Counted from the first letter of the stretch, positions 16,125-25,445 are shown. The stretch is 64,000 nt of DNA from Paracidovorax oryzae ATCC 19882 (GCF_000687165.1 NZ_KK366049.1:1-64000), one strand, 5' to 3'. Notes: a model not told the origin generated them from the sequence alone. A program made the numbers and translations.

Positions 16125-17642
16125 ATGACCACTGAACCGATCAAGATCGCCATCCTCGCCATGGGCGGCGAGGGCGGCGGCGTGCTGGCCGACTGGATCG
16201 TCGATCTGGGCGAATCCAACGGGTATTTCGCGCAGACCACCTCGGTGCCCGGCGTGGCCCAGCGCACCGGCGCCACCATCTACTACGTGGAGCTGTTCCC
16301 CGGCGCCGACCAGCCCGGCGCCCGCGTGCCGGTGCTGGCCCAGGCCCCGATGCCGGGCGATGTGGACATCGTGCTCGCCTCCGAGCTGATGGAGGCCGGC
16401 CGCGCCGTGCAGCGCGGCCTGGTCACGCCCGACCGCACGGCCTTCGTCACCTCCACCCACCGCGTCTATTCCATCGCAGAGAAGTCCGCCATGGGCGACG
16501 GCCGGGTGGACGGCGACGCGCTGCTGGCCCAGGCCCGCCGCGCCGCGCAGCGCCTCGTCGCCTTCGACATGGCCGCAGCCGCCGAGCGCACCGGCAGCGT
16601 CATCAGCGCCGTGCTGTTCGGCGCGCTCTGCGGCGCGGGCGTGCTGCCCTTCAACCGCCAGCAGTTCGAGGCCACCATCGAGCGCGGCGGCGTGGGCGTC
16701 AAGCCCAGCCTGAAAGCCTTCGCCGTGGGCTACGAGCAGTCGCGCCAGGAAGCGCCCGAGCGCATCGCCTCCGACAAGCCCCAGCCGCGCCCCGCCGCCA
16801 GCGTGCAGCCCGCCCACCCCGAGGTGGCCCGGCTGGTGGCCCGCGCCCAGGCCTATCCGGCCGAGGCGGCGGACATCGCCGTGGAAGGCGTGCGCCGCCT
16901 GATCGACTACCAGGACATCGCCTACGCAGCGCTCTACCTGCAGCGCCTCGACGCGCTGGCCGCCGCGCGCGGCACCGACGCCGTGCTGCTGGCCGAGACG
17001 GCGCGCCACCTGGCGCTCTGGATGTCCTACGAAGACGTGATCCGCGTGGCCGACCTCAAGACCCGCGCCAGCCGCTTCGAGCGCGTGACCGACGAAGTGC
17101 ATGCCAAGGCCGACCAGGTGCTGCACATCCAGGAATTCATGCACCCGCGCCTGGAAGAGATCTGCGAAACCCTGCCCGCCGGCCTGGGCCGCTGGCTGGC
17201 CCGCCCGCATGCCGTGCACCGCCTGGTGGGCCGCTTCACCCGCGAAGGGCGCATCGTGCGTACCAGCAGCCTGGGCGGCTTCCTCACGCTCTACCTGCTC
17301 GCGCGCTGGCGGCGCGGCCGGCGCAGCACGCTGCGCTACCAGCTGGAGACCGGGCGCATCGAAACCTGGCTGGCCCGCATCCAGCGCCTGGCCGCCATCG
17401 ACCCGGCCCTGGCGCTGGAGGCCGCGCGCTGCCAGCGCCTCGTCAAGGGCTACAGCGACACGCATGCCCGGGGCCTGAAGAACTACGAAACCCTGATGGC
17501 CGTGGTGGACCGCCATGCCGCCACGCTGGCCCCCGCCACGCTGCGCAGCCTGCGCGACGCGGCCCTGGCCGACGAACACGGCGTGAAGCTCGACGAGAGC
17601 CTGCGCTGCCATGCCCTCATCCCTCAAGGAATTCCCGCATGA
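16125..17642 (+). CDS. iorB: Indolepyruvate oxidoreductase-type gamma subunit with DUF6537 extension
   Basis: The 505-residue protein has an N-terminal 2-oxoacid oxidoreductase gamma domain, residues 1-200 (ILAMGGEGGGVLADWIVD, TTSVPGVAQRTGATIYYVE). A long helical C-terminal part follows (about 215-500, DUF6537-type) and is seen in the aerobic proteobacterial version of IorB. The classical archaeal IorB has only the first domain. It completes the enzyme with IorA, encoded 87 bases upstream. Its stop overlaps the start of the thioesterase gene by four bases. The function of the extension is unknown to me. Confidence 0.87.
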   Translation: MTTEPIKIAILAMGGEGGGVLADWIVDLGESNGYFAQTTSVPGVAQRTGATIYYVELFPGADQPGARVPVLAQAPMPGDVDIVLASELMEAGRAVQRGLVTPDRTAFVTSTHRVYSIAEKSAMGDGRVDGDALLAQARRAAQRLVAFDMAAAAERTGSVISAVLFGALCGAGVLPFNRQQFEATIERGGVGVKPSLKAFAVGYEQSRQEAPERIASDKPQPRPAASVQPAHPEVARLVARAQAYPAEAADIAVEGVRRLIDYQDIAYAALYLQRLDALAAARGTDAVLLAETARHLALWMSYEDVIRVADLKTRASRFERVTDEVHAKADQVLHIQEFMHPRLEEICETLPAGLGRWLARPHAVHRLVGRFTREGRIVRTSSLGGFLTLYLLARWRRGRRSTLRYQLETGRIETWLARIQRLAAIDPALALEAARCQRLVKGYSDTHARGLKNYETLMAVVDRHAATLAPATLRSLRDAALADEHGVKLDESLRCHALIPQGIPA

Positions 17643-18073
17643 ACCCGCGCCATTTCAGCCGCCCGCACCGCATCCGCTTCTCGGAGTGCGACCCCGCCGG
17701 CATCGTCTTCTACCCGCAGTACTTCGTGCTGTTCAACGACCTGCTGGAAGCCTGGGTGGACCAGCTGCTGCCGGGCACGGGCTTCGCCGGCTACATCGGC
17801 CGCCTGCGCTTCGGCATGCCCACCGTGCGGCTGGAGGCCGACTTCCGCGCCATCAGCCGCATGGGCGACGACGTGACGCTGACGCTGGACGTGGCGCAGT
17901 TGGGCGGCAAGTCCATCACGCTGGAGCTGGCCTGCGTGGGTGCCGACGGCGAACCCCGCATGCGCGTGCGGCAGGTGGTGGTGACCACGTCGCTGGAGAC
18001 GCACCAGGCCATCGCCATTCCCGCGGTGCTGCGCGAGGCGCTCGCCCCCGAAACCCCCGACCCATCCCACTGA
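17639..18073 (+). CDS. Acyl-CoA thioesterase, 4-hydroxybenzoyl-CoA thioesterase family
   Basis: The 144-residue hotdog-fold protein starts RIRFSECDPAGIVFYPQYF, with the catalytic Asp of the 4-HBT family (first branch), and ends in the usual strand-rich half. It cleaves aromatic acyl-CoA esters in the cytosol. Its start lies within the end of iorB (ATGA overlap), and the aryl-CoA hydroxylase gene follows 15 bases later. Its job is therefore probably to release the hydroxylated aromatic acid (gentisate or 5-hydroxyanthranilate) from its CoA ester before ring cleavage. The substrate is inferred from gene order. Confidence 0.87.
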   Translation: MNPRHFSRPHRIRFSECDPAGIVFYPQYFVLFNDLLEAWVDQLLPGTGFAGYIGRLRFGMPTVRLEADFRAISRMGDDVTLTLDVAQLGGKSITLELACVGADGEPRMRVRQVVVTTSLETHQAIAIPAVLREALAPETPDPSH

Positions 18074-18088
18074 GACAAGGAGCCCTCC

Positions 18089-20416
18089 ATGAAAATCGCC
18101 TGCATCGGCGGCGGCCCCGCCGGCCTGTACTTCGGCCTGCTGATGAAGCTGCAGGACCCGTCCAACGAGGTCGTGGTCATCGAGCGCAACCGGCCCTACG
18201 ACACCTTCGGCTGGGGCGTGGTGTTCTCCGACGCCACGCTGGAGAACCTGCGCGAGGCTGACCCCGTCTCGGCCCGCACCATCGCGGCCGAATTCAGCCG
18301 CTGGGACGACATCGACGTCCACTTCCGCGACCGCATGATCCGCAGCGGCGGCCACGGCTTCATCGGCATCGGCCGCAAGAAGCTGCTCAACATCCTGCAG
18401 TCGCGCTGCGAGGAGCTGGGCGTGCAGCTCGTCTTCGAAACCCAGGTGCAGGACGACCAGGAAGTGGCGCGGCAATACGGCGCCGACCTGGTCATCGCCA
18501 GCGACGGCATCAACAGCCCCGTGCGCACGCGCTATGCCGATACCTTCCAGCCCGACATCGACCAGCGCAACTGCCGCTTCGTGTGGCTGGGTACGCGCAA
18601 GGTGTTCGAGGCCTTCACCTTCATCTTCGTGCCCACCGAGCACGGCTGGTTCCAGGCCCATGCCTACCAGTTCGAGAACGGCCTCTCCACCTTCATCGTG
18701 GAAACCACCGACGCCGCCTGGCAGGCCGCCGGCATCGACAAGATGTCGCAGGAAGAGGGCATCGCCTACTGCGAAAAGCTCTTCGCCCCCTGGCTGGACG
18801 GCGAGCCGCTGATCTGCAACGCCACCCACCTGCGCGGCTCGGCCGTGTGGATCCGCTTCCCGCGCGTGATCTGCCAGCACTGGGTGCAGTGGACGCAGCC
18901 CGATGGCGCCAACGGCCGCGAGGTGCCCGTGGTGCTGATGGGCGACGCCGCGCATTCGGCGCACTTCTCGATCGGCTCGGGCACCAAGCTGGCGCTGGAA
19001 GACGCCATCGAGCTGGCCGACACCCTGAGGGCCGGCGGCGACCTGCGCGAGCGGCTGCAGCACTACGAGGCAGTGCGCGGCGTGGAAGTGCTCAAGATCC
19101 AGAACGCCGCGCGCAACTCCACCGAATGGTTCGAGAACGTGGCGCGCTACGCGGGCCTGGAGCCCGAACAGTTCGCCTACTCGCTGCTCACGCGCAGCCA
19201 GCGCATCAGCCACGAGAACCTGCGCCTGCGCGACCCGGCCTGGCTCGAAGGCTACGAACGCTGGCTGGCCGAACGCTCCGGCGTCGAGACGCCTGCCAGC
19301 CAGCCGCCGCGCCCGCCGCTGCTCACGCCCTTCACCGTGCGCGGCGTCACGCTCGCCAACCGCATCGTGGTCTCGCCCACCATGCTCTATTCGAGCCAGG
19401 ACGGCGTGCCCGGCAACTTCCACCTGGTGCACCTGGGCAGCCGCGCCCTGGGCGGCGCCGGCCTGCTGATCGCCGAGGCCACGGCCGTGGCGCCCGAGGC
19501 GCGCATCACCCCCGGTGACCCGGGCCTCTGGAACGACGAGCAAGTCGCCGGCTGGAAGAAGGTCACCGACTTCGTGCATGCCCAGAGCGGCGCGCGCATC
19601 GGCGTGCAGCTCAACCACGCGGGCCGGCGCGGCTCCACCCAGCTGGGCTGGGAAAAGCCCGACCACCCGCTCGCCGAAGGCAACTGGCCGCTGGTGTCGG
19701 CTAGCGCGCTGGCCTACCTGCCCGGCGTCTCCGCTGTGCCGCGCGAGGCCACGCAGCACGACCTGGAACGCATCCTGGGCGACTTCGTGGCGGCAGCGCG
19801 CCGTGCGGCCGAGGCCGGCTTCGACTGGCTGGAGCTGCAGGCCGGCCATGGCTTCCTGCTCTCGTCCTTCATCTCGCCGCTGACCAACCGCCGCACCGAC
19901 GCCTACGGCGGCTCGCTGGAGAACCGCCTGCGCTTCCCGCTCGACGTGGTGGCGGCCGTGCGCGCCGTGTGGCCGCAGCACCTACCCCTGTCGGTGCGCA
20001 TCTCGGCCACCGACTGGGCCGAAGGCGGCACCACCGTCGATGAGGCCGTGGAGATCGCCCGCCGCCTGAAGGAAGCCGGCGCCGATCTGGTCGATGCCTC
20101 GTCCGGCGAGGTCACGCCCGAGCAGAAGCCCGTCTATGGCCGCATGTTCCAGGCGCCCTTCGCCGACCGCATCCGCAACGAGGCGCAGGTGCCGACCATC
20201 GCCGTGGGCGCCATCACCGAGGCCGACCAGGTCAACGGCATCGTGGCCTCGGGCCGTGCCGACCTGTGCGCCCTCTCGCGCCCGCACCTGGCCCACCCCG
20301 CCTGGCTGCTGGACCAGAGCGCCCGCCACGGCTGGCGCGACGTGCAGTGGCCCGCCGCCTACGAGTGGGGGCGCGACCAGCTCGAACGCGGCTACGCCCG
20401 CGCCGGCCAGGCCTGA
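18089..20416 (+). CDS. Anthraniloyl-/salicylyl-CoA 5-hydroxylase fused to old-yellow-enzyme domain
   Basis: This 775-residue fusion has residues 1-385 as an FAD monooxygenase ([36 protein letters not shown]) and residues 410-770 as an FMN old-yellow-enzyme reductase ([39 protein letters not shown]). Length and layout match 2-aminobenzoyl-CoA monooxygenase/reductase, and the monooxygenase half also matches salicylyl-CoA 5-hydroxylase. Either would hydroxylate an ortho-substituted benzoyl-CoA at C5 using NAD(P)H and O2. With a gentisate-type dioxygenase downstream, a simple 5-hydroxylation seems the outcome used here. Which ortho group (amino or hydroxy) is present cannot be told from sequence. 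Confidence 0.87.
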   Translation: MKIACIGGGPAGLYFGLLMKLQDPSNEVVVIERNRPYDTFGWGVVFSDATLENLREADPVSARTIAAEFSRWDDIDVHFRDRMIRSGGHGFIGIGRKKLLNILQSRCEELGVQLVFETQVQDDQEVARQYGADLVIASDGINSPVRTRYADTFQPDIDQRNCRFVWLGTRKVFEAFTFIFVPTEHGWFQAHAYQFENGLSTFIVETTDAAWQAAGIDKMSQEEGIAYCEKLFAPWLDGEPLICNATHLRGSAVWIRFPRVICQHWVQWTQPDGANGREVPVVLMGDAAHSAHFSIGSGTKLALEDAIELADTLRAGGDLRERLQHYEAVRGVEVLKIQNAARNSTEWFENVARYAGLEPEQFAYSLLTRSQRISHENLRLRDPAWLEGYERWLAERSGVETPASQPPRPPLLTPFTVRGVTLANRIVVSPTMLYSSQDGVPGNFHLVHLGSRALGGAGLLIAEATAVAPEARITPGDPGLWNDEQVAGWKKVTDFVHAQSGARIGVQLNHAGRRGSTQLGWEKPDHPLAEGNWPLVSASALAYLPGVSAVPREATQHDLERILGDFVAAARRAAEAGFDWLELQAGHGFLLSSFISPLTNRRTDAYGGSLENRLRFPLDVVAAVRAVWPQHLPLSVRISATDWAEGGTTVDEAVEIARRLKEAGADLVDASSGEVTPEQKPVYGRMFQAPFADRIRNEAQVPTIAVGAITEADQVNGIVASGRADLCALSRPHLAHPAWLLDQSARHGWRDVQWPAAYEWGRDQLERGYARAGQA

Positions 20417-20471
20417 GAAGGTGTGAAAGAACCCGCCAGTTCATCGCACAGCTAAGCAAAGGAGCATCGTC

Positions 20472-21629
20472 ATGGCACAAACGCAAGACGCTACGAAAGA
20501 CGCAGGCAACTACGACCAGTACCGCGAAAGCATCGCGGGCCGCGCGGACGTGGAGGACACGCCCGAACTCGTCGCCTACTACCGCCAGCTCGAACAACTG
20601 AAGGCCGGCGCCCTCTGGACGGTGGCCAACAAGATCGAGCCCTGGCAGCCCAGGTCGGCCTCGGTGCCCGTGCTGTGGCGCTACCGCGAGCTGCGCGAGC
20701 ACGTGCTGCGCTCGGTCGAACTCGTCACGCCCGAGAAGGCCGGCCGCCGCGTCATCTACCTGAACAACCCGGGCCGGCAGGACGTCTCCGCCGCCGTGGG
20801 CTGGCTCTACTCCGGCCTGCAGGTCATGCACCCGGGCGAGGCGGCTTCGGCCCACGCGCATTCCGCCTCGGCGCTGCGATTCATCATGGAAGGGCGGGGC
20901 GCCTACACCGTGGTGGACGGCCACAAGATGACGCTGGGCGCCAACGACTTCGTGCTCACGCCCAACGGCACCTGGCACGAGCACGGCGTGGAAGCGGGCG
21001 GCCTGCCCTGCATCTGGCAGGACGGGCTGGACATTCCCCTGGTCAACGCCATGGAGGCCGGCTTCTACGTGGTCCACCCCGACCTGCGCCAGGCCGTGGG
21101 CCATCCGGTGGACGATTCCACCGCGCTCTGGGGCGCGCCGGCACTGCGCCCGCACGGCCTGGGCTGGAACAAGCCCTATTCGCCGCTCTTCAAGTACGAA
21201 TGGGCACCCACCTACGAGGCCCTGCTGCGCCATGCATCGGTATCGGACGGCAATCCGTTCGACGACACGCTGATGCACTACACCAACCCGGTCACGGGCG
21301 GCCACGTCATGCCCACCATCGGCGCCAGCATGCAGCGGCTGCGCCCGGGCTTCGCTGGCAAGGCGCACCGCCATACCGGCAGCTACATCTACCAGGTGGC
21401 CAAGGGCCGCGGCCATTCCATCATCGACGGCCAGCGCTTCGACTGGCAGGAGCGCGACATCTTCTGCGTGCCCTCCTGGGCCTGGCACGAGCATGCCAAC
21501 GCCTCGCAGACCGAAGACGCGTGCCTCTTCTGCTTCAGCGACCTGCCGGTGATGGAAAAGCTGGACCTCTACCGCGAAGAGGCGCTGGCCGACAACGGCG
21601 GCCACCAGCCGGTGTCCACGCCTGCCTGA
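20472..21629 (+). CDS. Gentisate 1,2-dioxygenase-type ring-cleavage enzyme
   Basis: The 385-residue bicupin protein has the iron-ligand region AHAHSASALRFIMEGRGAY near residues 125-145 and TWHEHG near 170, and a second cupin with AHRHTGSYIYQVAKG and WHEHANAS. This is the layout of gentisate 1,2-dioxygenase, which opens 2,5-dihydroxybenzoate to maleylpyruvate with Fe(II) and O2. Some members accept amino- or halo-substituted analogues. An AAAGGAG site precedes ATG 20472. It stands between the aryl-CoA hydroxylase and the FAA-family hydrolase, the order expected for sequential steps. Confidence 0.88.
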   Translation: MAQTQDATKDAGNYDQYRESIAGRADVEDTPELVAYYRQLEQLKAGALWTVANKIEPWQPRSASVPVLWRYRELREHVLRSVELVTPEKAGRRVIYLNNPGRQDVSAAVGWLYSGLQVMHPGEAASAHAHSASALRFIMEGRGAYTVVDGHKMTLGANDFVLTPNGTWHEHGVEAGGLPCIWQDGLDIPLVNAMEAGFYVVHPDLRQAVGHPVDDSTALWGAPALRPHGLGWNKPYSPLFKYEWAPTYEALLRHASVSDGNPFDDTLMHYTNPVTGGHVMPTIGASMQRLRPGFAGKAHRHTGSYIYQVAKGRGHSIIDGQRFDWQERDIFCVPSWAWHEHANASQTEDACLFCFSDLPVMEKLDLYREEALADNGGHQPVSTPA

Positions 21630-21690
21630 TCACCACCGAAACCCTCGTTCATCCCCTTTCAACCGATTCACCCCACTGGAGACCCGCACC

Positions 21691-22629
21691 ATGAAACTCG
21701 TCACCTACCGCGCCCACGTCGCCGCCGCCGCCCGCCTGGGCGCCCTCGTCGATGGCCTCGTCGTCGATCTGCAGCGCCTGGGCGAGCACACCGGCCACGA
21801 CCTGCCGGATAACATGCTGGACTTCATCGACCTCGGCCCCGCCGCCGTGGCCGCCACCGCCGAACTGCTGGCCGCGCAGAACGGCCGCTGGCCGCTGGGC
21901 GTGGCCGTGCCGCTGGCCAACGTGAAGCTGCTCGCGCCCATTCCCCGTCCGCGCAAGAACATCTTCGGCATCGGCCTGAACTACGTGGAGCACGTGGCCG
22001 AATCCAGCCGCGCGCTGGACACGTCGAAAGACCTGCCCAAGCAGCCCGTGATCTTCTCCAAGCCGCCCACCACCGTCATCGGCCCCGGCGACGCCATCGA
22101 GCACGACGCCGCCATCACCCGCCAGCTGGACTGGGAAGTGGAGCTGGCCGTGATCATCGGCACCCGCGCCAAGCGCGTGGATGAAGCCTCGGCGCTCAAC
22201 TACGTCTTCGGCTACAGCCTGATGATCGACATGAGCGCGCGCGACAACCGCCGCGCCGGCCAGTGGATCTATTCCAAGGGCCAGGACACCTACGCGCCCT
22301 TCGGCCCGGTGATCGTCACCGCCGACGAGATCCCCGACCCGCAGGTGCTTGACCTGAGCCTGCAGGTCAACGGCGTGACCAAGCAGAGTTCCAACACCCG
22401 CCACATGCTGTTCAAGGTGAACACGCTGATCGCCGACATCAGCGCCGGCATCACGCTGGAGCCCGGCGACATCATCGCCACCGGCACGCCCGAAGGCGTG
22501 GGCGCCGGCCGCAGCCCGCAGGAATGGGTCTGGCCCGGCGACGTGATCGACGCCACGGTCGAGAAGATCGGCAGCCTCCGCCACCCCGTGGTGGCCGTGG
22601 GCAACGACCCGCGCGCCGGCCGCGATTGA
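21691..22629 (+). CDS. Fumarylacetoacetate hydrolase-family protein (maleyl-/fumarylpyruvate hydrolase)
   Basis: The 312-residue protein has the FAH fold, with the substrate loop GIGLNYVEHVAE (about 92-103), metal ligands in LDWEVELAVIIG (about 145-156), and TGTPEGVGAG near 270. It would hydrolyse the acylpyruvate made by the dioxygenase. If it takes maleylpyruvate directly the products are maleate and pyruvate; if fumarylpyruvate, fumarate and pyruvate. No maleylpyruvate isomerase gene is visible nearby, which favours the direct route, with a maleate-isomerase-like gene four kilobases on. Last gene of the operon; the convergent IclR gene ends 87 bases later. Confidence 0.88.
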   Translation: MKLVTYRAHVAAAARLGALVDGLVVDLQRLGEHTGHDLPDNMLDFIDLGPAAVAATAELLAAQNGRWPLGVAVPLANVKLLAPIPRPRKNIFGIGLNYVEHVAESSRALDTSKDLPKQPVIFSKPPTTVIGPGDAIEHDAAITRQLDWEVELAVIIGTRAKRVDEASALNYVFGYSLMIDMSARDNRRAGQWIYSKGQDTYAPFGPVIVTADEIPDPQVLDLSLQVNGVTKQSSNTRHMLFKVNTLIADISAGITLEPGDIIATGTPEGVGAGRSPQEWVWPGDVIDATVEKIGSLRHPVVAVGNDPRAGRD

Positions 22630-22716
22630 GGCTCCGCCACCGGCACCCGCGAGCCCTGGGACGCGAGCACCATGCGCACCGCACCGCCGGAACGCCTCGG
22701 GTTAACAGGCCAGGCC

Positions 22717-23625
22717 CTAGGCGTACATGCCTGCCGTCTGCGAGATCTCGCTGGCGCTGCGCTGCAGCAGGCCGAGCACTTCGGCCTCTGCATCGCCCTC
22801 CAGCAGGCGGCTGGGGCCCATGACCGTCAGGGCGGCGATGATCCCGCCCGACAGGTCGAAGATCGGCGCCGACAGCGAGGTGAAGTTGGGCAGCAGCGTG
22901 TCCTGGCAGCGGCTGAAGCCGCGGGAACGGATCTCCTCGCGCAGCCGCATCGCCTGCTCCCGGGTGCGGCAGGCGTCGCTGCGGGCGAGGCCCGAGGCCG
23001 ACACGGGCACGCGCAGTTCGTCCTCGAGCAGGCCTGCCGTCATCTCCACCGGCAGGTGGGCGAAGAAGTTCAGCCCCAGCGCGGAGGAGAGCAGGGGCAG
23101 CACGCTGCCCAGCCGCAGCTCCAGCAGCGGCAGGCTCTTGCCGCCCTCGGCCCGGTACACGATGGCCGGGCCCTTGTTGCCCCAGACGCCCAGGAACACG
23201 GTCAGCCCCGTCTGCTCGCTGATGGCGGCCATGGCCGGGCGCGCCAGCTTGTACACGTCGAACTGCTCCAGCGCCGCCACGCCCAGCTTGAGCGCATAGG
23301 CACCCAGGCCGTAGTGGCCGGTGTCTCCGTCCTGCTGCACCAGGCCGATGTTCTGGAAGCTCACCAGGTAGTAGTGCGTGTTGGCGACCGTGAGCTGCGC
23401 TCCTTCGGCGATGCGGCTCAGCGCGATCGGGCCGCCGGCGCGCCGCATCACTTCCAGGATCGCGAAGCCGGTCTCGATGGACTGGATGCCCCGGCGCCCC
23501 GCCGCCTTGCTCCCCTCCTCGGCCCGCGGCCTGCGGGGCGCGCGCGGGGCCGCGGCGTCGTGGGGGTCTGCCGTTGCGGCGGCGGTCTGGGGCGGGGTAG
23601 GGCGATTGCGCTGCGGGGTAGTCAT
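22717..23625 (-). CDS. IclR-family transcriptional regulator
   Basis: The 302-residue protein has a disordered Pro/Ala/Arg-rich start (1-45), then a winged helix (GIQSIETGFAILEVMRRAGG, ALSRIAEGAQLTVANTHYYL) and a C-terminal IclR effector domain from about 110 to 300 (FLGVWGNKGPAIVYRAEGG; ISAPIFDLSGGIIAALTVMG). ATG 23625 (MTTPQRN) is taken as start; a longer frame adds an untypical leader. Divergent to the MHS transporter gene, with an inverted repeat between them, it most likely controls that transporter and the nitrilase and isomerase genes behind it in response to an aromatic or dicarboxylic acid. Confidence 0.87.
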   Translation of the reverse strand: MTTPQRNRPTPPQTAAATADPHDAAAPRAPRRPRAEEGSKAAGRRGIQSIETGFAILEVMRRAGGPIALSRIAEGAQLTVANTHYYLVSFQNIGLVQQDGDTGHYGLGAYALKLGVAALEQFDVYKLARPAMAAISEQTGLTVFLGVWGNKGPAIVYRAEGGKSLPLLELRLGSVLPLLSSALGLNFFAHLPVEMTAGLLEDELRVPVSASGLARSDACRTREQAMRLREEIRSRGFSRCQDTLLPNFTSLSAPIFDLSGGIIAALTVMGPSRLLEGDAEAEVLGLLQRSASEISQTAGMYA

Positions 23626-23730
23626 CGGCGTTCGTCGGCGAGCGGCAACCGCTCGGTGCAAGGGGATGGCCGCATTGTCGTCGGCCGCGCGGCCGGCGGT
23701 GGTGCGGGCAGGCAACCTCCGGAAAGTTCT

Positions 23731-23759
23731 TTGACAATGTATTTTGATTTTGAGATCAT
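23731..23759 (+). promoter_or_regulatory. Sigma-70-like promoter of the MHS transporter operon
   Basis: A perfect TTGACA (23731-23736) is followed after 17 bases by GATCAT (23754-23759, four of six). The transcript would start about 25 bases before ATG 23790. The inverted repeat at 23742-23764 covers the spacer and -10, where a bound repressor would block the polymerase. Confidence 0.5.
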
Positions 23760-23764
23760 CAAAA
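23742..23764. promoter_or_regulatory. Inverted repeat TTTTGAT-N9-ATCAAAA, candidate IclR operator
   Basis: Seven-base arms (23742-23748 and 23758-23764) are exact complements. The repeat overlaps the proposed promoter between the divergent IclR and transporter genes, the usual place for an IclR-family site. Confidence 0.5.
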
Positions 23765-23789
23765 CAAATCAACCCGACAAGGAACTTCC

Positions 23790-25445
23790 ATGAACACGGC
23801 AGTGGGCAAGGGCATCGCGGCATCCGGGCATCGGCCCATGAGCCGGAGCGAAGAACGGCAGGTGGTCATCGCCTCGACGATGGGCACGCTGTTCGAGTGG
23901 TACGACTTCTTCATCTACGGGACGCTGGCCGTGTTCATGAGCCAGGTGCTGTTTCCCCAGGGCAACCCCACCGTGTCCCTGCTCGCCGCCCTGGGCGCGC
24001 TGGCGGTGGGCTTCATCATTCGCCCGCTGGGGGCGGTGCTGTTCGGCTACCTGGGCGACAAGCTCGGCCGCAAGGTCACCTTCCTGGCCACCGTGGTCAT
24101 GATGGGCGGGGCCACGGTGCTCATCGGCTGCCTGCCCACCTATGAGTCGGCAGGTCACCTCTCGTGGATCCTGCTGCTCACGCTGCGCGTGATCCAGGGC
24201 CTGGCGGTGGGGGGCGAGTACGGCGGCGCCGTGATCTATGTCGCAGAGCACTGCGAGCCCCGGCGCCGCGGCCTGCTCACCGGCTGGATCCAGATCACCT
24301 CGTCGGCCGGCCTCATCCTCTCGCTGCTGGTCATCCTGGCGACCCAGGCCAGCATGTCGCCGGAGGACTTCCGCCAGTGGGGCTGGCGCCTGCCGTTCAT
24401 CCTGTCCATCGTGATGCTGGCCCTCTCGGTATACGTGCGCTCCAGGCTGCACGAGTCGCCGGTGTTCCTGCGCATGAAGCAGGAGAAGCGCCTGGCCGGC
24501 AACCCGGTCAAGGAGACCTTCGGGCGCTGGAGCAGCCTGCGCCTGGTGCTCATCGCCCTGGTGGGCGTCACGGCGGGCCAGGGCGCGACCTACTTCACCG
24601 GCCAGTTCTACGTGATGATCTTCCTGCAGCAGGCGGTGCAGCTCGGCCAGACCCTGGTGTACGAGCTGGTCGTCATCGGTTTCCTGATCGGCGCGCCCAC
24701 CTTCGTGCTGTTCGGCTGGCTCTCCGACCGCATCGGCCGCAAGTGGATCATGGTGGCCGGCCTGTTCACGGCCGCCCTGAGCTACCACGCGCTGTTCGGC
24801 GCGCTGCTCGCCGCCGGCAATCCCGCGCTCGCGGAGGTCATGCGGACCACGCCGGTGCAGATCCATGCGGACCCGCAGGATGGCCGCTGCGACTTCGGCC
24901 TGCAGGCCGCCTTGGTGGGCGCCCACCCCGACCACAAGAAGCCCTGCGTGCAGGCGAAGAAGTTCTTCGTGTCCCAGGGCGTGACCTTCGAATACGCCCC
25001 GCCGCTGCCGGGCCGGGCACTGGCGATGGCCGTGGGCGGGCAGACCGTCGAGGGCTTCGATCCCAAGGCCTATGCCGAGGCCCTGGCGCAGGCCGGCTAC
25101 CCCAGGGCCGCCGACCCGGCGCGCGTGGACCGCGTCCGCATCATCGCCCTGCTGGTGCTGATGACGGCCGTGGTGGCCATGGTCTACGGCCCGGTGGCCG
25201 CCTACCTGGTGGAGCTGTTCCCCCCGCGCATCCGCTACACGGCACTGTCCTTCCCGTACCACATCGGCGCCGGCATCGTCGGTGGCATCGTGCCCTTCAC
25301 CGCCACCTACCTGGCCCAGGCCAGCGGAAACATCTTCGGCGGACTGATGTACCCGGTCGCGGTGACCGCGGTGGTCGGCGTGCTGGGCTGCCTGCTGCTG
25401 CCCAACGCGCCGGCACGCGCCATCGACGCGGAGACGGCGCCGTGA
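23790..25445 (+). CDS. MHS-family MFS transporter with periplasmic insert
   Basis: The 551-residue inner-membrane transporter of the metabolite:H+ symporter group starts with GTLFEWYDFFIYGTLAVF and carries the motif YLGDKLGRK in the 2-3 loop and WLSDRIGRKW in the 8-9 loop. Such proteins import organic acids with protons. It is about 100 residues longer than usual. An extra hydrophilic stretch at about 343-448, between TM9 and TM10 and so outside the membrane, holds two cysteines. It is the first gene of a + strand set with a nitrilase 33 bases downstream. The substrate is unknown; an aromatic or unsaturated dicarboxylic acid would fit the neighbours. Confidence 0.87.
   Translation: MNTAVGKGIAASGHRPMSRSEERQVVIASTMGTLFEWYDFFIYGTLAVFMSQVLFPQGNPTVSLLAALGALAVGFIIRPLGAVLFGYLGDKLGRKVTFLATVVMMGGATVLIGCLPTYESAGHLSWILLLTLRVIQGLAVGGEYGGAVIYVAEHCEPRRRGLLTGWIQITSSAGLILSLLVILATQASMSPEDFRQWGWRLPFILSIVMLALSVYVRSRLHESPVFLRMKQEKRLAGNPVKETFGRWSSLRLVLIALVGVTAGQGATYFTGQFYVMIFLQQAVQLGQTLVYELVVIGFLIGAPTFVLFGWLSDRIGRKWIMVAGLFTAALSYHALFGALLAAGNPALAEVMRTTPVQIHADPQDGRCDFGLQAALVGAHPDHKKPCVQAKKFFVSQGVTFEYAPPLPGRALAMAVGGQTVEGFDPKAYAEALAQAGYPRAADPARVDRVRIIALLVLMTAVVAMVYGPVAAYLVELFPPRIRYTALSFPYHIGAGIVGGIVPFTATYLAQASGNIFGGLMYPVAVTAVVGVLGCLLLPNAPARAIDAETAP

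Noticed and set aside
22672-23793. A 373-codon + strand frame opposite the IclR gene
   Set aside because: Composition is of shadow type (Gln/His/Arg-rich) and the opposite strand holds a clear IclR protein.
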